Assembly (NCBI RefSeq): GCF_003293595.1
Contig: NZ_CP022162.1
Location: 2,080,327 to 2,144,326 of the forward strand
Length of the DNA stretch: 64,000 nucleotides
Direction: 5' to 3'
Origin: Microbacterium sp. PM5
Lineage (GTDB): Bacteria; Actinomycetota; Actinomycetes; Actinomycetales; Microbacteriaceae
Shown in pieces: positions 57,133 through 64,000 of the stretch (the stretch's first letter is position 1; every line of letters begins with the position of its first letter). The position numbers were made by a program, and so were the translations under genes. Below the pieces are notes generated by a model, which saw only the letters and a program-made list of their open reading frames with translations, was not told the DNA's origin and did no database searches.

Positions 57133-57860
57133 GCGGATCCTCCGATTCCAAAGGCGCGGGTCGCGTCGGCGGCAGAGGTCGAGGGTCGAGGGGGCGCGGC
57201 CTGTGCGATGACGCGGAAGACGATCTCGGTGCGGCCGATCGTGACCACGGAGTCGGGGGGCAGCGGCGCTTCGGCGATCTTCGTGCCGTTCAGCTGCGTG
57301 CCGTTGGTCGATCCCATGTCGCGCACCATGGCGCGCTCACCGTCCCAGAGGATCTCGACATGGCGACGGCTGGTCCCGGCATCCGGGATCGTGATGTCGG
57401 CGTCGCTGCCGCGTCCGATCACGGTGCGTCCCTTCGCCAGCGTGTGCTGCGCTCCGGCGATCTCGACGATGCCGCGCCAGGCGACCTGGCCCGCCGCGGT
57501 CTGCGAGGCGACGCGCAGCGTGCCCGTCGACAGTGTGGGATCGCCGGCGAGGGCGATCGTGACGGGGCCGGCGAAGGTGAATCCCTGCGCCTTCGCGTGA
57601 GCGTCGACGAGGGTGTGCAGTTCGGAGTCCAGCGCGCTGCCCAGGCCGAGCATGCGCTCGGCATCGGCCGGCGACATGCGCACCTCGAAGGTGTTCGGGG
57701 CGAGGATGCGGTCGCGGCTGACGACGGCAGCCTTCGCATCGAGCTCGCTGCGCAGGGCGGCCGCGATCTCGACGGGCTGAATGCCGCTACGGAAGGACTT
57801 CGCGAACGCGCTGTTGACTGCGCGCTCGAGTCCCTTCTCGAAGCTGTCCAGTAGTCCCAC
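57129..57860 (-). CDS. fhaA: DUF3662 and FHA-domain protein FhaA
   Basis: A 243-residue cytosolic adaptor. The N-terminus (GLLDSFEKGLERAVNSAFAK) is the DUF3662 domain; the C-terminus is FHA (TVIGRGSDADITIPDAGTSR, RHVEILWDGERAMVRDMGST, NGTQLNGTKIAEAPL). It binds phosphorylated partners such as MurJ (MviN) in mycobacteria. The start is GTG 57860, with GAGGAG upstream; the upstream 15 codons are unlikely. First gene of the fhaA-fhaB-pstP-rodA-pbpA-pknA-pknB operon. Confidence 0.94.
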   Translation of the reverse strand: MGLLDSFEKGLERAVNSAFAKSFRSGIQPVEIAAALRSELDAKAAVVSRDRILAPNTFEVRMSPADAERMLGLGSALDSELHTLVDAHAKAQGFTFAGPVTIALAGDPTLSTGTLRVASQTAAGQVAWRGIVEIAGAQHTLAKGRTVIGRGSDADITIPDAGTSRRHVEILWDGERAMVRDMGSTNGTQLNGTKIAEAPLPPDSVVTIGRTEIVFRVIAQAAPPRPSTSAADATRAFGIGGSA

Positions 57861-57954
57861 AGGGCTCCTCAGGATCGCCGACCGGTGCGTACATGCTAGT
57901 TGCACAGGCTGAGCAGACGCGGAACGCGCCGAGCTGGCGCGCGGGGGAAGCGGG

Positions 57955-58036
57955 TTTCGACTCGCGCCGCTCGCTCAACGAGCGGCAGATGGCCAGCCCG
58001 CTCGTTGAGCAAGGCCGGCACAGCCGAGTCGAAACG
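57955..58036. repeat. Dispersed palindromic repeat, copy F (full)
   Basis: The best-preserved copy: GTTTCGACTCG and GCTCGCTCAACGAGCGG on the left, CCGCTCGTTGAGC and CGAGTCGAAAC on the right, with a 12-nt loop. It lies upstream of fhaA and before the tRNA-Leu promoter. Confidence 0.85.
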
Positions 58037-58097
58037 GGTCTCGGAGCGTGATATCCTCGGGAAGTTGAGTCCGTGAGATCTTCGGAGATCGCGGCTC

Positions 58098-58181
58098 GCG
58101 CGAGTGGCGGAATAGGCAGACGCGCTGGCTTCAGGTGCCAGTGCCCGAAAGGGCGTGGGGGTTCAACTCCCCCCTCGCGCA
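58098..58181 (+). tRNA. tRNA-Leu (CAG)
   Basis: Acceptor GCGCGAG (58098-58104) pairs with CTCGCGC (58174-58180); anticodon stem CTGGC/GCCAG with loop TTCAGGT, anticodon CAG at 58132-58134; a variable arm (TGCCCGAAAGGGCG) typical of class II tRNAs; T arm GGGGGTTCAACTCCCCC. No CCA is encoded. A TGATAT -10 box is near 58048. Confidence 0.96.
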
Positions 58182-58189
58182 CAGCGACG

Positions 58190-58232
58190 AAGAGACCGAC
58201 CGGTGATCGAACCGGGCGGTCTCTTCTCTTTT
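58190..58232 (+). terminator. Rho-independent terminator of tRNA-Leu
   Basis: AAGAGACCG (58190-58198) pairs with CGGTCTCTT (58217-58225), with an inner ACCGG/ACCGG loop, then a T-rich tail (CTCTTTTG). Confidence 0.85.
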
Positions 58233-58311
58233 GTGCGCGCGTGCGGAACTCACATGCATCTCTTCGAAGATGGCGTGGTCCGGTCGGGGCGGACAGGGCA
58301 TTCTGGGACGC

Positions 58312-59031
58312 ATGGACAGTCCCCGACCCACGCTCACTCGCATCGACGGCAGTCCCGTTCGCGCGCTCGTCGTGGACGACGAGCTCAACCTTGGGGAATT
58401 GCTGCGGATGGCGATGGCGAAGGAAGGATGGGACGCGCGTGCGGTCACCGACAGTCGCCACGCCCTCGAGGTGATCGCCGACTTCGACCCCGACCTCCTG
58501 GTGCTCGACGTCATGATGCCCGACCTCGACGGTGTAGAACTGCTGTCGCGGATCCGGGCGAACGGAAACGACGTTCCGGTCCTGTTCCTGACCGCGAAAG
58601 ACGCCGTCGAGGACCGTATCGCGGGGATGGCCGCCGGCGGTGACGACTACGTCACGAAGCCGTTCAACCTCGAAGAAGTCATCCTGCGGCTGCGCGCGAT
58701 GGCGCGTCGTCACGTCGCTGCGGCTGCGGCCGTGGACGACCTGCTCCGGGTCGGCGATCTGACCCTCGACGAAGACGCTTACGAGGTCCAGCGGGCGGGA
58801 ACGCCCATCACCCTGACGGCAAAGGAGTTCGAGTTGCTGCGCTACCTCATGCACAACGCTCTGCGCGTCGTGAGCAAGTCGCAGATCCTCGACGCCGTGT
58901 GGGGCTACGACTTCGGCGGCGACAGCGGTGTCGTGGAGATCTACATCTCCTACCTGCGGCGCAAGATCGACTCCGGTTCCGATTCGATGATCCACACCGT
59001 GCGCGGGGTGGGTTACATGATCAAACCGTGA
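58312..59031 (+). CDS. OmpR-family response regulator
   Basis: A 239-residue response regulator. The receiver has VDDELNLGELLRMA, acceptor Asp66 in DLLVLDVMMPDLDG, the TAKD block (VLFLTAKDAV) and Lys in YVTKPFNLEE. The C-terminus is an OmpR winged helix (LTAKEFELLRYLMHNALRVV, SKSQILDAVWGYDFGGDSGV, VEIYISYLRRKIDSG). ATG 58312 follows a CATTCT box by 7 nt, so it may be leaderless. The kinase gene overlaps its stop (GTGA). Resembles MprA/PhoP-type regulators. It probably controls the downstream glycosidase, glycosyltransferase, DUF4956 and VTC genes. Confidence 0.93.
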   Translation: MDSPRPTLTRIDGSPVRALVVDDELNLGELLRMAMAKEGWDARAVTDSRHALEVIADFDPDLLVLDVMMPDLDGVELLSRIRANGNDVPVLFLTAKDAVEDRIAGMAAGGDDYVTKPFNLEEVILRLRAMARRHVAAAAAVDDLLRVGDLTLDEDAYEVQRAGTPITLTAKEFELLRYLMHNALRVVSKSQILDAVWGYDFGGDSGVVEIYISYLRRKIDSGSDSMIHTVRGVGYMIKP

Positions 59032-60494
59032 ACCTGCGCCGGCCTCTGACGCTGCAGCGCGCCCTCGTCCTCGGCACGGGTGTTCTGGTGGCGCTCGCGA
59101 TCGTCGTCATGAGCGTCGCGACGGTATTCGCGCTGCGCGCCTTCGTCTACGACCGGCTCGATGAGCAGGTCGTCGGGGGTCTGGCGGTTGCGGGGGGCGA
59201 CGGGCATGCCCAGGGCGGGGGTGCAGATCACGGCAACGGATCGTCCGCGGCGAAAGGGCCGGATCCACGCGTCGGCTCTCTCCAGGTCGTGCTCGATGCC
59301 GCCGGCACGCAGGTGTCGGCGTCGTATACGCGTGCGGACGGCACCGAGGTCACTCTGTCCGCCGACCAGGTGGCCTCGCTGTCGGCATCCGTGCCCACCG
59401 ATCGCCAGCCGGTGACCGTCGATCTTGCCTCTGATCTGGGTTCTTTCCGTGTTGCGGCGCAGTCCGTCAGCGGACGAACGGTGATGTCCGGGATGTCGTT
59501 GGCGGATGCCGCGGCGACCACGACCGCGCTGACGACGATCCTGGTCGCCGTCGGCGGAGTGACACTCGTCGTCACGATCGGAGCTCTCTCCCTTCTCGTT
59601 CGCCAGCGCCTGCGACCCCTGGAGCGTGTGGCCGCGGTCGCGCAGCGGGCATCGGCGCTGCCGCTGGGTCGCGGGGACGTCGAGATCCCTGATCGCGTCG
59701 CCGACGCCGACACCGATGTGCGCACGGAGGTCGGGCGCGTCGGTGCCTCGCTGAACGATCTGCTCGGACACGTGCAGGCGGCACTGGCCGCCCGCCAGCA
59801 CAGCGAGAGCGAGCTGCGGCGATTCATCGCCGACGCCAGTCATGAGCTGCGTACGCCTTTGGCCAGCGTGCGTGGCTACGCGCAATTGTCGCTGACCGGG
59901 CCGGAGGAGATGTCGGATTCGCAGCGGCGATCGCTCGAACGCATCGAGTCGGAGGCGCGTCGGATGGCATCTTTGGTGGACGATCTGCTGCTGCTGGCGA
60001 GACTCGACGCCGGACAGCGCCTTCGTGACGACGACGTCGAATTACCGCTTCTCGCCATCGATGCGGTCGATGACGCCCGCACGGTCGATCCCACCCGCCA
60101 CTGGCGCCTGCAGATACCGGGCGACGCCCCGATCACCGTGCGCGGTGACGAGGATCGCTTGCGTCAGGTCCTGGCGAATCTTCTGCGCAACGCCCAGATG
60201 CACACCCCGCCGGGGACGACCGTCACGACGTCGCTGGCACGAGACGGTGACGAGGTGGTTCTGGGCGTGCGCGACACGGGCCCCGGCATCGATCCGGCGG
60301 TGCGCGACGGTCTCTTCCAGCGATTCACCCGCGGAGATCGCGCGCGTAACCGCAACGCGGGAAGCACGGGTCTCGGCCTCTCCATCGCGGAGGCGATCGT
60401 CGCCGCCCACGGCGGCACCATCACGGCCGACAGCACTGTCTCCGGGGCCAGCTTCAGCGTCCGCCTGCCACTCAACCGACCCCGGCCCTCATAG
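59028..60494 (+). CDS. HAMP-containing sensor histidine kinase
   Basis: A 488-residue EnvZ/MprB-type kinase with two membrane helices: a first near residues 10-35 (LVLGTGVLVALAIVVMSVAT) and a second (TTILVAVGGVTLVVTIGALS) that flanks a ~125-residue extracytosolic sensor with a Gly/His-rich stretch (VAGGDGHAQGGGADHGNGSS) that might bind metal. HAMP region follows, then the HisKA site FIADASHELRTPLASVRGYA, N-box NLLRNAQMHTPPGT, and DTGPGIDPAVRDGLFQRFTR with GLGLSIAEAIV. The GTG start overlaps the regulator stop. Confidence 0.93.
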   Translation: MNLRRPLTLQRALVLGTGVLVALAIVVMSVATVFALRAFVYDRLDEQVVGGLAVAGGDGHAQGGGADHGNGSSAAKGPDPRVGSLQVVLDAAGTQVSASYTRADGTEVTLSADQVASLSASVPTDRQPVTVDLASDLGSFRVAAQSVSGRTVMSGMSLADAAATTTALTTILVAVGGVTLVVTIGALSLLVRQRLRPLERVAAVAQRASALPLGRGDVEIPDRVADADTDVRTEVGRVGASLNDLLGHVQAALAARQHSESELRRFIADASHELRTPLASVRGYAQLSLTGPEEMSDSQRRSLERIESEARRMASLVDDLLLLARLDAGQRLRDDDVELPLLAIDAVDDARTVDPTRHWRLQIPGDAPITVRGDEDRLRQVLANLLRNAQMHTPPGTTVTTSLARDGDEVVLGVRDTGPGIDPAVRDGLFQRFTRGDRARNRNAGSTGLGLSIAEAIVAAHGGTITADSTVSGASFSVRLPLNRPRPS

Positions 60495-60571
60495 GTTAAA
60501 CATAGGCTTGCATAGCCGATACCGAAACTTCGGCAGGGTTCGATTAGTCCGCGCTCCGTAGACCTGTGGGT

Positions 60572-61597
60572 ATGGACAACGCCCACCGAAATCGCGACAC
60601 CGCCAGCACGGACACGGCGCCCGCTCCCGACAGGTCGCGGCGTCGCATCCGGCGTCGCACTCTGCTGATCGGCGCCCTCAGCCTGACTCTCGTCCTCGGC
60701 GGCACCGCCTGGTGGGCCGCCGATCGCTACCTCATTCCGCATGTCGAGGTCGCCGACGTCGCCGCCTACGAGGCGGCCCATGCAAGCGTCATCGCCACGG
60801 CGTCCGCCACGGCATCCGTCTCCGCATCAGACGCGACCGCAGAGAAGACCCTGACGGACACCTCCTACCGCAACGGTTCCACTTCCGTCACGGTGTCGAC
60901 CGTGACGACGGGGTTGGGCTCCGACATCGTGACGTACTACGTCGCGGATGTGACGCTGGGCACCGCCACCGATCTGCGATCGGCCTTCGCCAACAACCAG
61001 TTCGGCGAGAACATCGTGCAGACCACGAGCGAGATCGCCGCGGCTCACGATGCGGTCTTCGCGATCAACGGTGACTACTACGGGTTCCGCTCCACCGGGA
61101 TCGAGATCCGCAACGGCGTGATCTACCGCGACGAACCGGCTCGCCAGGGCCTGGCGTTCTACCTGGACGGCCACGTCGAGGTGTACGACGAGACGCAGAC
61201 CTCCGCCGATGCGCTGCTGGCGGCAGGCGTCTGGAACACCCTCAGCTTCGGGCCGGCGATCGTCGAGGGCGGGCAAGTGGTCTCGGGCACGGACGACGTC
61301 GAGGTCGACACCAACGTCGGAAACCACTCGATCCAGGGTGACCAGCCGCGCACAGCCGTGGGCGTCATCGACGACAACCATCTCGTTTTCGTGGTCGTCG
61401 ACGGGCGTCAGAGCGGCTACAGCGAGGGCGTGACGCTGCCCGAGCTCGCGGACATCATGATCTCGCTCGGTGCGACCACCGCCTACAACCTCGACGGTGG
61501 AGGCAGCTCCACGATGTACTTCAACGGCACGGTGATCAACTCGCCCTCCAACGGCGGTGAGCGCGGCACCAGCGACATCCTCTACGTGGCGGGCTGA
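60572..61597 (+). CDS. Phosphodiester glycosidase family protein (NAGPA domain)
   Basis: A 341-residue protein with a basic lead, one N-terminal helix (LLIGALSLTLVLGGTAWWAA) and an outside domain of the phosphodiester glycosidase/NAGPA (DUF2233) family. Recognisable: AVFAINGDYYGFRSTGIEIR, GPAIVEGGQVV, PRTAVGVIDDNHLVFVVVDG, MISLGATTAYNLDGGGSSTM. Homologues remove or bind sugars linked by phosphodiesters, for example on wall polymers or exopolysaccharide. ATG 60572 is chosen; GTG 60566 lies two codons upstream. It is followed directly (3 bp) by the glycosyltransferase gene and preceded by a 77-bp gap after the kinase with no clear palindrome. Confidence 0.88.
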   Translation: MDNAHRNRDTASTDTAPAPDRSRRRIRRRTLLIGALSLTLVLGGTAWWAADRYLIPHVEVADVAAYEAAHASVIATASATASVSASDATAEKTLTDTSYRNGSTSVTVSTVTTGLGSDIVTYYVADVTLGTATDLRSAFANNQFGENIVQTTSEIAAAHDAVFAINGDYYGFRSTGIEIRNGVIYRDEPARQGLAFYLDGHVEVYDETQTSADALLAAGVWNTLSFGPAIVEGGQVVSGTDDVEVDTNVGNHSIQGDQPRTAVGVIDDNHLVFVVVDGRQSGYSEGVTLPELADIMISLGATTAYNLDGGGSSTMYFNGTVINSPSNGGERGTSDILYVAG

Positions 61598-61600
61598 GCG

Positions 61601-62713
61601 ATGTACGTCCTGATTCCCGCTTACCAGCCCGGACCGCAGCTCGCCCCTCTCGTGGCCGATCTGCGCGCGGCCGCTCCGGAGCTCGACGTGCTCGTCGTCG
61701 ACGACGGCAGCGGTGGCGACTTCACCGGTGTCTTCGCCGCCGCGCGCGCCGCCGGTGCCCGCGTGATCGCCCACGACGTGAATCGGGGAAAGGGCGCCGC
61801 CCTGAAGACCGGGTTCGCTGACATCGCCGCGAGCACGCCCGGTGCCGGCGTCGTCACCGCGGATGCCGACGGGCAACACACCGTGCACGACATCGTCGCC
61901 GTCGCCGCCGGCGTGCGGTCGACCGTCGATGGGGGCGTCGACGCGCTCGTCCTCGGGGTGCGGAGGTTCGGGCGGGCCGTTCCCGCGCGCAGCCGCTTCG
62001 GCAACGTCGCCTCCCGCCTCCTCTTCCAGCTCGCCACGGGACGGCGGATCTCCGACACCCAGACGGGACTGCGCGGAATCCCGGCCGGCCGTCTCGCGTG
62101 GGCGCAGAGCATTCCCGGCGACGGGTTCGAGTACGAGCAGCGGATGCTGCTGCGCGCGGCGCCCGATGCGGTCGACGTGTGTGAAGTCCCCATCGACACG
62201 GTGTATCTCGGACGCAACGAGTCCAGTCACTTCCGGCCGGTGCGGGACTCGCTCAAGGTGCTGCTGCCGGTGCTGCTGTTCGCCGGCTCGTCTCTTGCCG
62301 CCTTCGTCGTGGATACGCTCGTGCTGCTGCTGCTGACCGCGTTGACGGGCTCGCTGATCGCGTCGATCATCGCGGCGCGCGCCGTCTCGGCATCCGTCAA
62401 CTTCGTCGTCAACAGACGAATGGTGTTCCGTGCGCGGGGAAGCAGCGTCGGCGCCCAGGCGTCGCGGTACGCGGTGCTCGCCCTGGCGCTGCTGGCATCG
62501 AACATCGCCTGGATGTCCTTCCTGACCGACGCGGGGCTGGCGCTCCTGCCCGCGAAGGTCATCACCGAAGGCGTGCTGTTCATCCTCAGCTACGGAGTTC
62601 AGCGCTCCCTTGTCTTCCCTCCATCACTCGCGCCCGCGCCGGGCGCCGCGCCGCCTCGCGCCCTCCTCCAGCCCGTCCCCACCACCTCATCTCACACAGG
62701 GAGAAACCGATGA
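61601..62713 (+). CDS. GT2 glycosyltransferase fused to GtrA domain
   Basis: A 370-residue two-domain protein. Residues about 1-215 are a family 2 glycosyltransferase (MYVLIPAYQPGPQLAPLVAD, LVVDDGSGGDFTGVF, GVVTADADGQHTVHDIVAVA, with the DxD equivalent). Residues about 220-345 form a GtrA membrane domain with four helices (LLPVLLFAGSSLAAFVVDTL, LVLLLLTALTGSLIASIIAA, ASVNFVVNRRMVFRARG, YAVLALALLASNIAWMSFLT). Such fusions transfer a sugar to polyprenyl phosphate and flip it. The stop overlaps the DUF4956 ATG, so the two are coupled. Confidence 0.9.
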   Translation: MYVLIPAYQPGPQLAPLVADLRAAAPELDVLVVDDGSGGDFTGVFAAARAAGARVIAHDVNRGKGAALKTGFADIAASTPGAGVVTADADGQHTVHDIVAVAAGVRSTVDGGVDALVLGVRRFGRAVPARSRFGNVASRLLFQLATGRRISDTQTGLRGIPAGRLAWAQSIPGDGFEYEQRMLLRAAPDAVDVCEVPIDTVYLGRNESSHFRPVRDSLKVLLPVLLFAGSSLAAFVVDTLVLLLLTALTGSLIASIIAARAVSASVNFVVNRRMVFRARGSSVGAQASRYAVLALALLASNIAWMSFLTDAGLALLPAKVITEGVLFILSYGVQRSLVFPPSLAPAPGAAPPRALLQPVPTTSSHTGRNR

Positions 62714-63363
62714 CCGTCACTGCCCTCCTCCTCGCCGCCGTCGACCTCGCCGCCGCCGTCGCTCTCAGCGCGATCTACTTCCACCGCCACCGCCGACGTG
62801 ACCTCGTCGTGGCCTTCCTCGGCGTCAACGTCGGCGTTCTCGCCGTCGCGTCGGTGCTGGGCACGGCGGAGGTGGCGCTGGGGCTCGGTCTCGGCCTGTT
62901 CGGAGTGCTCTCGATCATCCGGCTGCGCTCGAGCGAGATCACGCAACGCGAAGTCGCCTACTACTTCGCGGCGCTCGCGATCGGCCTCATCTGCGGTCTC
63001 CCGCACACCGATCTCGTGCCGCCTTCCGTGCTCGTCGCGCTCATCCTGCTGGTCCTCGCCGCCGCCGACCACCCGCGCCTGCTCTCCCGCAGCCGCCACC
63101 AGAGCGTGCATCTCGACCGCGCCATCGCCGATGAGGATGAACTGCGCGCCGAGCTCGCTCGGCTGCTCGGCGGCGAGGTGACCGCTCTCACCGTTCAGCG
63201 GCTCGACCTCGTCGACGACACCACGCTCGTCGACGTGCGCTATCGCATCGACCCGCCGACGCGGCAGAGTGCGACTCGCGCTGCGATCGAAGAAGGCCTT
63301 CAGACCGCGGCGCCGCAGGTCGGCGACACCCGTTTCGCCGACCTCGTCGGAGGCGCACGATGA
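62710..63363 (+). CDS. DUF4956 membrane protein
   Basis: A 217-residue protein of DUF4956: N-terminal ~110 residues with three to four helices (VTALLLAAVDLAAAVALSAI, LVVAFLGVNVGVLAVASVLG, LGLGLGLFGVLSIIRLRSSE, EVAYYFAALAIGLICGLPHT), then a cytosolic ~90-residue domain (EDELRAELARLLGGEVTALT). DUF4956 genes often pair with VTC-type polyphosphate polymerase genes, as here: the next gene overlaps by 4 bp. The family signature FGVLSIIRLRS is clear. The role is unknown; a channel or partner for polymer translocation is inferred. Confidence 0.88.
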   Translation: MTVTALLLAAVDLAAAVALSAIYFHRHRRRDLVVAFLGVNVGVLAVASVLGTAEVALGLGLGLFGVLSIIRLRSSEITQREVAYYFAALAIGLICGLPHTDLVPPSVLVALILLVLAAADHPRLLSRSRHQSVHLDRAIADEDELRAELARLLGGEVTALTVQRLDLVDDTTLVDVRYRIDPPTRQSATRAAIEEGLQTAAPQVGDTRFADLVGGAR

Positions 63364-64000
63364 GCGCACGATCCCGCATCCACACCACGCTCGGTGCGAT
63401 GCCGCCGGTGACGCTCGACGAGGTGACGGCGGATGCGGCGCTGCTGACGCGGATCGACCGCAAGTACGTCGTTCCCCTCGACGAGGCCGCCGATCTCCTC
63501 GCCGACTTGGCATCGCAGCCCTGCGCTCCGCGGGTGCTCGAGATCGACGGGCGCCGGGAGATGGCTTATCGGTCGGTGTACTTCGACACGCCGGATCTGC
63601 TCAGCTTCCGCCTCGCCGCGCACGGGCGCCGGCGACGCTTCAAGCTCCGCACGCGCTCGTACATGGACACGGGGTCCACCTATCTCGAGTTGAAGACGCG
63701 CGGGGCCCGGGGACTCACGCAGAAGGACCGGGACGACTACGGCGCACAGACGCCCGACGAACTGAGCGCCGATGCCCGCGGCGAGGTGGCGCTCGCTCTC
63801 GACGCCATCGGGATCGACGCCGCGCGCGCCGACGATCTCGACGCGCGTCTGCAGACCCTCTACCACCGCTCGAGCCTCGTCTGGTCCGCTTCGCCGGATG
63901 CCGGGGCATCCCGCGCCACCGTCGATCTCGACCTCGAGTGGGTCGACGCCTCGGGTGCCGGCTTCCTCGTCCCGCGCTTCGCGATCATCGAGACCAAATC
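63360..64000 (+). CDS. VTC-domain polyphosphate polymerase family protein (partial, 3' end outside window)
   Basis: The first ~213 residues of a VTC-like tunnel-fold protein. Visible: ALLTRIDRKYVVPLDEAADL, EMAYRSVYFDTPDLLSFRLA, RFKLRTRSYMDTGSTYLELK, TRGARGLTQKDRDDY and ATVDLDLEWVD. The RxDRKY, YFDT and LELKTRG motifs are those of the VTC4/CYTH-like polyphosphate polymerase domain (pfam VTC). The start is ATG 63360, overlapping the DUF4956 stop. In related clusters a CotH-kinase-like gene follows; it would be beyond the edge. It may make or bind polyphosphate or another phospho-polymer. Confidence 0.87.
   Translation, partial: MSARSRIHTTLGAMPPVTLDEVTADAALLTRIDRKYVVPLDEAADLLADLASQPCAPRVLEIDGRREMAYRSVYFDTPDLLSFRLAAHGRRRRFKLRTRSYMDTGSTYLELKTRGARGLTQKDRDDYGAQTPDELSADARGEVALALDAIGIDAARADDLDARLQTLYHRSSLVWSASPDAGASRATVDLDLEWVDASGAGFLVPRFAIIETK

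Noticed and set aside
57861..58097. Hidden ORF upstream of fhaA
   Set aside because: The stretch is occupied by repeat copy F and the tRNA-Leu promoter; no frame with coding character.

Overview
The window is about 64 kb of high-GC, gene-dense actinobacterial chromosome around the replication origin. Gene order (murJ-trxB-trxA / parB-parA-rsmG-jag-yidC-yidD-rnpA-rpmH / dnaA-dnaN-recF-DUF721-gyrB-gyrA), the sortase E/crgA region, the fhaA-fhaB-pstP-rodA-pbpA-pknA-pknB operon, the absence of gnd between dnaN and recF, and the codon and intergenic style all point to Microbacteriaceae, most likely Microbacterium. The genus is inferred from the sequence alone. I saw no insertion sequence, prophage, integron or CRISPR array.

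Layout. 1-2.3 kb: end of a peptide ABC transporter (permease and lipoprotein binding protein). 2.4-6.8 kb: an atypical orphan LuxR-type regulator, an ABC-2 exporter pair and a DesK-type two-component system. 6.8-11.4 kb: two MarR-type regulators, each next to a gene it probably controls (a VOC protein and an EamA transporter) with paired palindromic operators between them, and an aldehyde dehydrogenase with its DUF779 partner. 11.4-18.2 kb: malQ, a GAF-domain regulator, cca and a large SAM methyltransferase. 18.3-23.6 kb: DUF6049, murJ, trxB and trxA. 23.7-29.9 kb (minus strand): a small conserved-looking protein, parB, parA, a cluster of six parS sites, rsmG, jag, yidC, yidD, rnpA and rpmH. 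30.3-40.3 kb (plus strand): dnaA, oriC, dnaN, recF, DUF721, gyrB, gyrA and DUF3566, then tRNA-Ile and tRNA-Ala.

40.5-49 kb: housekeeping and small regulatory genes (DUF1905, XRE/MLTR regulator, ilvD, NUDIX, YbaK, cyclophilin, rhomboid, crgA, class E sortase, a 52-aa membrane protein and a PabA/TrpG amidotransferase). 49-57.9 kb: the minus-strand Ser/Thr kinase, phosphatase and peptidoglycan-synthesis operon. 58.1-64 kb: tRNA-Leu, then a plus-strand block with an OmpR/EnvZ-type two-component system, a phosphodiester-glycosidase protein, a GT2-GtrA fusion, DUF4956 and a VTC-like polyphosphate polymerase domain protein that runs off the window. That last block is the best candidate for a poorly described system.

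Cross-cutting signals. A dispersed palindromic repeat (arms GTTTCGACTCG and CTCAACGACCGG) occurs six times in intergenic DNA. Many genes have a TANNNT-like -10 box only 6-7 nt before the start codon, which implies leaderless mRNAs and in several cases decides the start. DnaA boxes lie in the dnaA promoter, in the dnaA-dnaN gap (oriC) and, unexpectedly, between the rhomboid gene and crgA.
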